From NCBI GenBank assembly GCA_024305405.1, contig JAKNDB010000105.1:620001-684000 (forward strand): 64,000 bases of DNA, read 5' to 3'. Position 1 is the stretch's first letter. Each line of letters opens with the position of its first letter. Below are positions 41,201 through 50,717 of the stretch, piece after piece. The notes beneath the pieces were generated by a model. It was not told where the DNA came from, searched no databases, and worked only from the letters and a program-made list of their open reading frames with translations. A program made the translations under genes and the position numbers. The stretch comes from Dirofilaria immitis (lineage: Eukaryota; Nematoda; Chromadorea; Rhabditida; Onchocercidae).

Positions 41201-44200
41201 TATCACAAGGCTGACAATGCATGCTTCAGTGTTGGCTTTTATTTACTATATTGAACAATATGTTTTATCCTAATAATAATTATATCACTTGAGGATTATG
41301 TCTTCTAGAACAGAGTGTTATTCTTTCTGCTAAATAATTAATCATTTTTATCACTAATCTTTTTGACATTATCATATGTCGGTAAAAATTAACAAAACGA
41401 ATGTGTCGGACTTTTCGAACTTTCCATAATCGGAATTCATGAAAACTTAACTATATTTTCCGATAAAGGCTATCTCAACCTAATGATATAGCATATTTAC
41501 AAAAGATTAAACAAGCAAAATTTTGTTTTAAAAATTTTTAACAAAATTTAAAACAAGAATTTAAACGAAAATATTACAACAACGAAAAAGCACTTCTTTT
41601 TAGCGTAAACTGATAAATCATTGCTCAAGAGATCAATATGGATGGAGTAACACCTCATAAAGTGAGCTAAAATATTAAAATTCATTGCTTAGAAAAAAAT
41701 ACTTTTAAAGATTCATGTTGTTTCGGTTATTTGTCTCAGACACAAGCATAAGAGTATAACGAAGATTCAATACATCGCAATCAAAATCATTTGTGATCAA
41801 ATCAATTCTGAAAACGCACTTACTAACTTCTTCAAAACAAAGAAAATAACTACGAAGTGAGTTACTAAAGTTCTATTATTTTGTTTCAGAGCCGGATTAT
41901 CCACCAATAAATCCTTTCCCGCCATCTGCAAAGTTACCAGCAAGTAGCAGATTTTGGTTTGAATCTGATGATTTAAAGACACCAACAAATTCAAATCATG
42001 GTAAGACCTACGGCGATAAATTACTGATACAGGTTAGTGCGGTGCTACATCCGGATAACTTCAATGGGAATAATGGAAGTAGTTCGGAATCGAGAACCAT
42101 TAGTAATGTAGCTCACTACTACTTACATGGAGCACATTTCGAAAAGGTTAGGTTTAATCTGGCATTTCCATACCAGAAAACTATCTTTTAGGGACTTTTG
42201 GGATAATAAACCTGAATTGCTTGACCGTGATTCTGACGTGAACTTTTTCTGTCATAACAAACCATTATTGATATGTCATCACATTTCATTGATAAACGTC
42301 AATTAACACTAGTAATACCTATTCATAAAAGCCAATACAGTAAGAAATGGAAAAATTTCAATTTCTATAGGTTAATTTTAAATGAAATTTGACGTCATAC
42401 CAATGCATTTTATCAACACATGATTGTTACATTCAAGAGAAAAGAAGGACAAGAAAGTTAATGTTAGAGTGTCTGATTCCAAAACATTCTTTGAATTTTT
42501 ACCGAAAGTACAAGTTGAATAAAATGCACTTCCCACTATTGTGATTTTTTAAATCATGATTCGCCTGCATTATAAAGTGTAGCTATCTGTAGATTAGTTA
42601 ACATCAAATGCAATGCTCCTTACCAGCTTGGTAGTTTAACAAAGTGTGAAAAAGAAGTGCGTAAATTGGTTTGAGAAATTCACAAAGATGAAAAATCATC
42701 GAAGAAGAACTGCGGCAATCTAATTTATTGAGAATATAACTGATCACCTATAAATAATCGTAATTCATAAACAAATTCTTTCTTACATTACTTCATTAAC
42801 AGCAAAACATCTCAATAGATTCGGTTTTAGATTAAAACACCATCATGTCGTTTGACTTCATGCCATGGACCATACCCAAACGATGGTAGTTTATTGATCA
42901 ACAAGGAAAAGAGCTCTTCGAATGAAGAATGTAAACAGATCTTCGTTCAAATGAATGGATGTGTAGCTCACAGGGTTATCCAATCGGCATGGTATGTACA
43001 GTTTGCTGTCAATGTACCAAACAATTTATCAATGAAATGAGTCATTCTCGAGGTTTTCCGGAAAAAACTGATCGCTTAACTACAGAAAGATTTCCATTCA
43101 TGTGACATATCGGAAATTGTCAAAATTTGTTTGTTTTTTAAATTTCATTCTTTATAATCCCTTCAATTAATAATTGAAAAACATGAAATAGAAAGTTGCT
43201 TATTAAGTGCGGGTACGTTTTAACGAAACATCAGTTAAAAAGTTGAAAGTTTTAAAGGAGCGTTATTAATAAAAGTCAGTGAAATTAAATAAGCAGAAAT
43301 AGAAAAAAAAAGTTGTATTTGGATTGGGAAGATAAAAATAAACCATAAATTAGCACAGTTGAATTATTTGCGAGCTTGTTTAAGTAGATTACTTGCATCA
43401 CAATTTTTATATGAGCGAAATCGCGTTATTATGTTTTCTAAACTTCAATTTTAAAAAGCAGAGTCGATTTTTTGACAATTTTTAAGAAAATTCTGATCTA
43501 TCAATACTAGAAAATCAGAAAAATACAAAAGAGCTAGAATTGTATAAAAGAAATTACGGATGACATCAACAGATCTCTCATTTGAAATCTCATCTGTAAT
43601 TTACCAAACGATGGTATTTTGAGTTCCTCTATTAATATTGAGTTTTTTTTTCGGTATAGAACATGCTTTATTTAATTTATTACCATCCAGTACAGAATTT
43701 TTATTATCTTTACTATGAAATACTCATCCTCATTACTGCTAGGATCTTGAGTCTCCACAATGTCAAATTTTCGAATTTAAAATGAACTTATTTTAAATGA
43801 ATTGTATCCTTTTCCATTCCTGCTCCCACTTTACCTTCTTTGCTTAAAGCATAGATTTAAACTTACTCTAGAATTCCGCGAAAATCAAAAATTCTAATTA
43901 ATTAAATGTAAATGGTTCGTTATATCTTTTGTCGTACTTGTAAATAACTTATTGCAGATTCTGTTTCACGGTTAACTGAATACTGAATGCAACTTGTTTT
44001 GTCTAAAACAAGAAACAAATTATTGCAAACCATAACAAAAGATAAATAAAGACTACTTTTTTATCCGCAGAGATAAATACAAACTTGATTCTATTATTAC
44101 ATGAAACGAAAATAAATAAAGATTGAAACAACTTAACTTACACTTACACGAAAATATAAGAACTGATGAATCGAATTTAATCGCTCTAATTTTGATTCAT

Positions 44201-47200
44201 CGTTTCGGAATAATATTATATTAGTATTTATGTATGATAAAGAAGAAAAAAATTCCCAAGAAATGATTTTAGCTTTGTTTTTGTATTAGAATTTTAAAAT
44301 GTGCACCGCCATAATAACTAATCAATATAGAACGTCTGTTTATAAAGTACTCTGACTATTGACAAATCAAAGAATAAGAAACTTTGTGTTTATTGTTTAT
44401 GTTCCTTACCTACTGTAACAACCACCATTATCATTATGCAGGCATATTATTCATTCTAGATGACAGTAGTGCTGAAATTTATCCTCACCTCAAAGACATT
44501 ACCAATTCCTGCCAGATCAGCAAGTTTGCATGGACAATTGAAAACCAACTAAAACAATTGTCGCAAGCGAATTTCTTGATTATTTCCTTGAACATTATAA
44601 CATAAGCATATTTTGTTCACCTCCTCACCCAACAATTCACTAAAATATCATGATTTTCAACAAATATCGATAAATTCCGTGAAAACATAAAACTATGGAG
44701 AGAAATTTTTCACAAGCCAGTATGTACAAAATGGAATATTTTGCTTCGCGATCAATGAAAATTAGAAAAATCCAAAGTTTTTTTACAATAATAATTTTGA
44801 TAAAATCATAATCTCACAGAAAAATAAGCTAAGTTTCGCACAGCAATTAGTATAGTACTGTTTAGATTCTGCAGAAAAAATTTTTTTCTAATGTATTAAG
44901 AATGGAAAATGAACAGTTCGAGAAAATGAAGGGAAATAAGAATTAAGGAAAGACTGTCTATTAGAACTATAATCTATCAGCACCACAATAGATAATTTTA
45001 AAAATCCCAGAGAAATTTGGAAGAAATTGAATAAAAAAAAATATTTTGAGCCCAAAAATTTGGACACATTTGCAAAGATAAAAATTCACGAGATGACTTC
45101 CTCCCTAATTTCTTTAGTTATTTGCAAATTTTTTTCTTAGTATAGTAAAAATACGACTATTACTCAATAAGAATCCTTTCAATCCAAATGACTTGAAGAA
45201 AATTAAATGTGCTTTGAATTGTGATTAATTACCATCATAAGCCTTTTCCACATCTTCTATTTAAAAAAATAATTGCAAGCCATACCTAATGATAATTGCG
45301 ACAATATCGTTCCAATTATTTCGGGGATTTCATCTCAGTATAAATTTTCCGTGTTTGTTGCTAATTTTTAAGCAGTAATATATTTTGAGAAAACTCTCCG
45401 CCCAAAACAATTTAGATTTATGAAATTATAACTTCGCACTAATTTATGTTACAATACTATTAAAGATAATGTAATTAGAATATTTGTATCCTTCCAAACT
45501 TTAATTCTGTGATTGAATTATGACAAAAAAATTTAGCAACCATCATTATGTGAAGAAAAAATTGTTAAGAAAAATTTTCCTTCAACAAAAATACATATAT
45601 TTTTTGCAAAATAATAAAATGTACGATCCAAAAAATGCTCGAAAGAGTGCTCACTAGATGTTCATAAAAATAACTAGAATATTTCGACAGTAAATTTGAT
45701 TAGGCATACAAATGAAAGATTTTGAGAGTTGTTTTTTCTTCATGAAGTACTGGAACATAAAAAAATATTTTTGATACAGAATATTTTCTGATAAAAGAAC
45801 ATGGGATTCCACAAGAAAAATTTAAGTGATCAGAAATCATTTTTACCTAATTTTTTTAGTTGGTGATGAATTCTCGTATTGCATGACACATTCCATTATT
45901 TGAAATTTTTTTTAATTTTTATGGTTGAAGGATTATCATGATCAATAAACTCACTACAACCTTTGAAAAGCAACTAAAATTTAGGTTAATAATACAATGA
46001 TTTTTTCGTTTGAAAATAATAAAACAGAAAATGTAATAAAAAACAGAAAAATCTATGTTCTAGGATACTTCTACTATATTTTAATAAGGGAATATTTCCA
46101 GAAACTTATTAAATTAAACGTTATAGGCTCTGACGCTAAACTTAAATCTTTTTTGATCAATTGAATATACTTCATAATTAGTTGACAATATCATGGAACA
46201 TATTCTTCCCACCGAACGACAGTGAACTATTTCATGTACTAATTGAAATGAATACGGTTGGGATAATGACTGATGTTTCATGAGCTCATAATGAAATATT
46301 CACGAAATAATTGTCGATATTTAAAAGATGTATGAAGCAAAGATGCTAAATAAGAATTCAAAGAAACAGAAAAAAATATATGAAATATATGAATTAGAAA
46401 TGCATAGTGGAAATAAAAAATTTGCTAAACTTTACATTTTATCATACTGTTATAAAATATTGAGAAATCATACCCAATATCGAGCTCACTGAAACATCCA
46501 TAAGCAAGGCATTCTACATAATTGGCATAAAATTGGAAAAAAATATTCAAGAAGTATTTCGTTATATAAGTTTTATGGTTTTTCCAACCAATTGCCTTTA
46601 TCACAAAGATTATCACGTATCATTTTCATCAACCTAAAAGATTCAAAAATTTCCATTTAGTTCATTTCAACTCGAAAATCATCCAATTATGAAGTAAACC
46701 AGTGTTTTTTTTCGACGAACTATTTCAATAAGAATAAAGTTTAACCATAATTTTGGCAAACAGTAAATGAAATAATTAAAAACAAACAGTGCTACTCACT
46801 TATTTCAGGACTCATAAATTTTTGAATTTCATGAACAATAAATGAAAATTTATCAAAGAACTCCCTAAACATATGTGTCAAATATCCTGTTGATGACAAA
46901 GTCAGTTTCTTTAATAATTTGAACAGGTACGGACTGTTTATGACGTGACCTAAAAAAATTAAAGTTACATGTACTTCATAAATTTTCATGTAAACAATAT
47001 GCTTTCAACTTCATAACTTAATTTAAGAATCTAAACAAGAAGACATACTCCTTTCATGCATTTTCTGACAAAGTCGACAGATTTGTTGCACAAATTCCGT
47101 GTATTGAAAAAAGCAAACATTAGCAGAAAATATTCATCGACTTTATTGAACTCATATATTCCAACTGTAAGACTTTTATTTGCAATTAGAATCCAACCTG

Positions 47201-50200
47201 GTCAGCCAATCTACAATGCTACAATGAAGAAATGGATCTCATAGAATACGTACATGTTATCTGATTTTATTCCCAAAAAAGATTGATAATGCCCTTTATA
47301 ATGTTTTTAAACAAATAAGAATAATAAATTTGAAATGAATGTATACATTACAGAAATCTGCCATTTTATACTTCCACGTAAAAATAGACCGCTTTGAGCG
47401 CAAAAGGAACCTCCTTTGGTAGTGATAGCAACTGTGGTGATTTCTCCATAATGTTACTCCCGCAAAGATAAACTGTGGGAGAGTTTGCCACACTGCCAAC
47501 AATAACACCTGTTTGACAACCACTTGCGAATGCATCAAGAACAAAAGAATGACTTCCAACCTGAAAAACTGCCGAGAAAAAAATAATCGATGACATCATG
47601 TGTGGCATACTCTAGATTACACTTCCTTTTAGCTAATGTTAATCATATGTAGCATGACAAAAGTCTTATGCGCTATTAAACTTTCAAAATTTAGCAGAAA
47701 CTAAACATGGAAATAGAGATACTAAGTTCAGAGACAAAACGACAAAGAAAAATTTAACAGAAAAATTAAACATAGAAAAATAGAAATATTAAGTTCAGAC
47801 AGATAAATTCCTTACGCGGGCATTATATCACAAGAATGATTGGAGATGACCTGTTTTTTAGTGAAAAACTTATTTAATCGAAAAATTAACTTTAAAAAAT
47901 GTTGGCTTCGTTATATACAATAGGTTTGCTTGTTTTAACTGTCCATTCCTGTTTGATCCCCACACATATAACTAAAAATTTTAACAAATTTGATCAAATG
48001 TCCTTTGAAAAATTAATAAAGGCAATAACATTTGATTTTCAGTAAAGGTGTCTCATTTTCGGGAAATTGATTACCTTTCGATCAAGTAAAACAAGTGATA
48101 TTGATAATAATCTGAAGAACATTAATAACCTTGCCAGCTCCTGGTAACGGCTATAGTATGATCATCTCCTGCTGCCACTTTGATGCAATACATATTCGAT
48201 AAATCGACTATTTTAAATGGATCTCTCCTCGAATAAAATTAAAAATCAAGAAAACACCGTATTTTAGATATCCAGAATTTGTTAAGAGCATTAATAATAA
48301 TACTTATGATATAAATTATGGAAGAATTCCTTAATTTTGATACCTCACTGTTAAATCACCATGTCCTAGTTGGCCATTTTCATTAGCTTCCCATGTCCAA
48401 ATTTCAGGTAACATAGAGAAGTCATCATTCTGTGAGTCGGCGAGTGAAGTTCTTCCATCTGACATTGAAGATCTTTCGTTGTGAACAATACAATTTTGTG
48501 ATAAGTCTTCCATATCTAAAACTTTTCTCAACAGATGATACCACTGCTATGACAATTATAAAAGAAAATAGGATAACATTATTCTAAAATCGAATATTTT
48601 AAACATATATTTTCAAACAAACACATTTTTAAAAATATTAACCTGTGAATGGGGACTCTGTAAATCTTTCGGAACCAGGATAAATTTTAATTAGAATAAA
48701 ATAAAGTGAGATACATATTGCTTCAACGATATCTTAATTCTCTTTGCTTATAAGACAAGAGACACAAAACTCTTACTTGCATTTTGTTTACAATATACAT
48801 TAGGTAGATTTTCAATTGAAACGAAGGTCGAATCTTCCCCGAGTCCATCCCAGACATTAATATTTTTTATTTCCGTCATTCCAACTTCATCACACAAAGC
48901 CTGTTCCAACGGCCTTCCAATAGCGGTTTTAACTGCGCGTGAAAAAATTACATAATGGAAATGTTTGATGTTTTATTGAACTGAAAATATATCTACAAAT
49001 CTAGAAGAATAAACAAAGGCCTTTGACAGTTGCTGTATTCATCCTTTTAAAGAATTTGGAGAAAATTTAATTGGTAAAATTTGAAAAAGCGATTACTTAT
49101 TATCTCCATTCAGAAATAACCACGGATTATGAACTTCAAAACTTTCTTTATGGCCAATTCTTTTTCACAGCTTTCAAATGAACCTCGTGACTCACTTTTC
49201 TAAAATGAATCGCTTTTTGATGTTGAAGGTTTTAAAAACTGTTTGTAAACGAAATAATATTTTAGCTTCAATACGATGATAAAGTGGGACACACATTTCC
49301 CAAAAACAAGTTTTTAAGGAATATGAATTTTTATCAGATTTGATCAGAAAAATTAAAGATTGGCATTAGCTCTACGTAGAATAAACTGAACCGAAAAAAT
49401 GAAAAGAGAATCGAAACCTGGTCAGCCATACACATTAATGCGCTCAATCTTAACTCATATTCTTCTCGGCATTTGTCACATTTATTCGTCTGCCGAATTC
49501 CCAAAGTTGATAAATTTTCAACATTAGTATCATTTTTCATCAGCTGAAGGAACGGTTAAGCAAACAAAGTGTTTCCTGAAAAATTTTCAGGAAATTATAA
49601 AGAATAAAATAGAATAAAAATAAAAAAAACGACAATAAAACGAGCTTAACAGCCGTTCAAACCTTCCGGCAGACAGCTGTAAAATTTGCGTTTTGATGCA
49701 AGTTGTAGAGGTCGGATTTGAATTCGTCCCAATGAATCGAATTATAATCTTCCATCACCATATTTCCACGACTGATCGTGAAAATCAGTAACGCAAACCT
49801 CTGATGCAGATGTTCAAACAAGCCTCACCTTTAGTGATCTAAACTGAATATACGAATAAAAAATACGGCAAAAGAAGTTATATCTTCTACAAAAATCGAA
49901 AAAATATATGTTAGGACATTAGGACATTTTCCGCTTTTCCCAAAGAAAACTGAAATAAAAAGAAAAAAATTTCCCTTTTCATCAAAAAAAGATGCCTTGT
50001 TTTTGCAAAAGTGAAGATGTGAAAAACAACTGAAAATAGAGCATAGTGTAAATTTACTATTATAGAAGAAATATTTAGAATCTTACTGTATATATAACAT
50101 TTTATACTATATTTATCCAAATGATTTTTAAAGAACTCTTACTCTGCAGTGGTAACTAAACATCCATGAGAACAAATAGCCAATGGTGTGACGGGTCCAA

Positions 50201-50717
50201 TTTCACGCAATGACTCAACGGGATTTGCAGAAATCATATTAAATTCACCATGAGCAGTTCGTCCACAACCAAAAGGCGACCTTCTTCACTGATCAATAAT
50301 TTTTCATAGGCAGCATGAAATGAGATGAAACGAGATGATGAAAACGAAGTTTCAATCAGATATGGTTTCTTTGCGCCAGATGATGCATATATGTACTAAA
50401 AAGAAGTTTCGTGAGAAAGGAATTACTTTATTCAAGACTTATTCCGATTTAAATTTATCACTTTTGAAATATCTTTTCCGATTTTCTTCAAAACAAAAAC
50501 AAGAAATAGCGTAAAAAAGATAAAACGTGAACAGATCATTTCTGTAAGTCCTTAAAAATAAAAAACATACCACAGTGTCATCTTCTAAATGAAGAATGTC
50601 GCCGTGATAAATCACAATATCTGTTGGAGTTAAAGCTATTGAATCCGCAAGTATTTTCCATCCTTTCGTATAAACTTCTTCACATCCAGACTCCCAAGAA
50701 ATGAATATTAACTTCAT
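16219..50717 (-). CDS. ALS2: alsin (ALS2): RCC1-like / DH-PH / MORN / VPS9 guanine-nucleotide exchange factor
   Basis: A 34.5-kb minus-strand gene of about 33 exons and about 1500 residues (human about 1657). Alsin activates Rab5 through its VPS9 domain and acts with Rac1 on early endosomes. Domain order seen 5' to 3': RCC1-like (50717-47372), DH (47218-40690), PH (35272-34425), MORN (33769-31300), helical and VPS9 (31235-16219). Anchors include [28 protein letters not shown] (PH), [15 protein letters not shown] (MORN), [16 protein letters not shown] and [15 protein letters not shown]...IRLIEDF (VPS9). ATG at 50717 has an in-frame stop just upstream. Several exons need one extra base to stay in frame, nearly always at A/T runs, so this is either an assembly artefact or a decaying copy. 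Two + strand genes and a lepA remnant sit in its introns. The last about 30 residues of vertebrate alsin are absent. Confidence 0.88.
19989..20354 (-). other. orphan open frame of 121 codons in alsin intron
   Basis: A minus-strand frame with first ATG near 20299 giving about 103 residues (starts [13 protein letters not shown], ends [10 protein letters not shown]). It is fairly hydrophilic and amphipathic, unlike most AT-rich spurious frames here, but I recognise no domain and see no clear acceptor or donor pairing. It may be chance, or an exon of an unknown nested gene. Confidence 0.2.
20520..21250. promoter_or_regulatory. GC/CpG-richer patch, candidate promoter of nested + gene
   Basis: Composition changes sharply from AT-rich to balanced, with pyrimidine-rich tracts (TATCTATCTATC, CTCCCTCACTC) and a dense CpG cluster around 20668-20700 (TCGTCGACATCGCGTCGCGG). 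It lies about 3.7 kb upstream of the ATG of the orphan gene at 24393 on the same strand. A 118-codon frame crosses it but has no recognisable content. Promoter or enhancer function is inferred only from composition. Confidence 0.3.
23166..23219. repeat. (TA)n microsatellite
   Basis: About 27 uninterrupted TA dinucleotides inside the last alsin intron. Confidence 0.97.
24393..27264 (+). CDS. Q/A/S/T-rich orphan protein nested in alsin intron
   Basis: Four exons are proposed: 24393-25193, 25447-25786, 26300-26468 and 26715-27264 (TAG), about 620 residues. Exon 1 starts at the first ATG of a long open frame and is low-complexity: Thr/Ser tracts, poly-Gln (QQQQ), a poly-Ala stretch and [16 protein letters not shown]. 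Later exons carry basic and acidic clusters (MICGKRSRL, a Q6 run, [13 protein letters not shown]). This composition suggests a disordered nuclear or transcription-related protein, but no domain is recognised. The frame is restored by one base at the A7 run 26395-26401, one at A6 26845-26850 and one near 27169. With these, exon phases close and the end becomes [15 protein letters not shown]. It lies antisense in the last alsin intron. Confidence 0.6.
28926..29050 (+). other. alsin intron segment, + strand open frame not called
   Basis: A 102-codon + strand frame spans this point but overlaps the alsin exon at 29102-29051 on the other strand, which has matching phase and similarity. I treat the + frame as a shadow. 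Confidence 0.4.
31300..33769 (-). other. ALS2: alsin block 4: MORN-repeat exons
   Basis: Exons: 33769-33579, 33162-33098, 32807-32667, 32503-32369, a 36-nt exon 32254-32219, 32118-32012, 31675-31586 and 31439-31300. MORN-type motifs seen are [67 protein letters not shown] and [13 protein letters not shown] repeats mediate self-association in alsin. The junction at 33579/33162 needs one additional G (the CCC at 33161-33163). Phase around the 36-nt exon is not fully resolved. Confidence 0.75.
34425..35272 (-). other. ALS2: alsin block 3: PH-domain exons
   Basis: Exons: 35272-35141, 35017-34893 and 34574-34425. Landmarks are [32 protein letters not shown] (a core PH beta strand) and [20 protein letters not shown]. 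Frame is kept only if single bases are added at 34949-34950 and at the A8 run 34558-34565, and about two bases at 34455-34460. Each correction restores the phase of the next junction, which is why I favour sequence error over missed introns. Confidence 0.7.
35273..37609. other. alsin intron, no feature seen
   Basis: AT-rich intronic sequence between alsin exon 35272 and the lepA remnant. I found no supportable exon, RNA gene or repeat. Confidence 0.45.
37650..37960 (+). pseudogene. lepA: lepA (elongation factor 4) fragment, Wolbachia-like nuclear transfer
   Basis: A + strand frame encodes [20 protein letters not shown] followed by [20 protein letters not shown] and TPK, the beta-barrel domain II of bacterial LepA/EF-4, a ribosome-associated back-translocation GTPase. 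The wording is far closer to alphaproteobacterial (Wolbachia-type) LepA than to the eukaryotic mitochondrial GUF1 form. Similarity starts weakly at about 37650 (KLP), stops at a TGA near 37849-37851 and resumes in another frame with MTTELSA, then a blurred KVG...ERK. The G domain and C-terminus are missing. It sits in an alsin intron on the opposite strand and has no bacterial neighbours. Best read as a decayed nuclear insertion from an endosymbiont. Confidence 0.82.
38766..39017 (+). other. unrecognised open frame, + strand, alsin intron
   Basis: Eighty-two codons, containing [17 protein letters not shown] and [20 protein letters not shown]. Composition is more protein-like than its surroundings, and the frame ends one base away from a good donor (AAAG|GTATGC at 39017/39018). 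It lies 800 bp downstream of the lepA remnant on the same strand, so it may be further endosymbiont debris, an exon of a nested gene, or chance. No family is recognised. Confidence 0.22.
40690..47218 (-). other. ALS2: alsin block 2: DH-domain exons
   Basis: Exons: about 47218-47049, 46949-46800, about 46633-46474, 44548-44489 and 40837-40690. The 60-nt exon joins the next in perfect phase to give [20 protein letters not shown] followed by VLPIYRM, matching the conserved Leu-Pro-Ile-x-Arg turn of the alsin DH domain. In the first exon the run of six A (47107-47112) must gain one base to reach the frame [18 protein letters not shown] that continues into [14 protein letters not shown]. The joins at 46800/46633 and within the third exon are unresolved. 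The 3.6-kb intron between the last two exons contains the + strand gene at 40915-43105. Confidence 0.65.
40915..43105 (+). CDS. secreted cysteine-rich protein nested in alsin intron
   Basis: Exons 40915-41050, 41890-42146 and 42831-43105 (TGA), phases matching at both introns, about 220 residues. The N-terminus [20 protein letters not shown] continues hydrophobic to SVISDS, a likely signal peptide. Exon 2 is Pro/Ser/Asn rich ([17 protein letters not shown]). Exon 3 is a Cys-rich module: [16 protein letters not shown], a conserved-looking EEC, then [20 protein letters not shown]. The two halves of exon 3 are in different frames, joined by adding one base at the AAA of 42933-42935. Otherwise the first frame reads on to a TGA at 43038-43040. 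The family is unknown; a disulphide-bonded secreted domain is inferred. It lies antisense in an alsin intron, and its ATG is only about 80 bp from alsin exon 40837. Confidence 0.62.
47372..50717 (-). other. ALS2: alsin block 1: RCC1-like domain exons
   Basis: Exons (minus strand): 50717-50571, 50395-50143, 49798-49663, 49543-49418, 49199-49097, 48932-48777, a 23-nt exon 48665-48643, 48543-48344, 48227-48130 and 47568-47372. Blade-like segments include [23 protein letters not shown] and [12 protein letters not shown]. Exon 2 breaks frame at the A-run 50271-50274 and exon 5 at the T-run 49161-49165, each mended by one added base. The join from 49097 to 48932 is still out of phase, so one more indel or a missed micro-exon is likely there. 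The tiny 23-nt exon fits phase on both sides. Confidence 0.75.

Noticed and set aside
44384..44605. + strand frame of 73 codons containing [20 protein letters not shown]
   Set aside because: It is the shadow of the 60-nt alsin DH exon 44548-44489, which fits phase on both sides.
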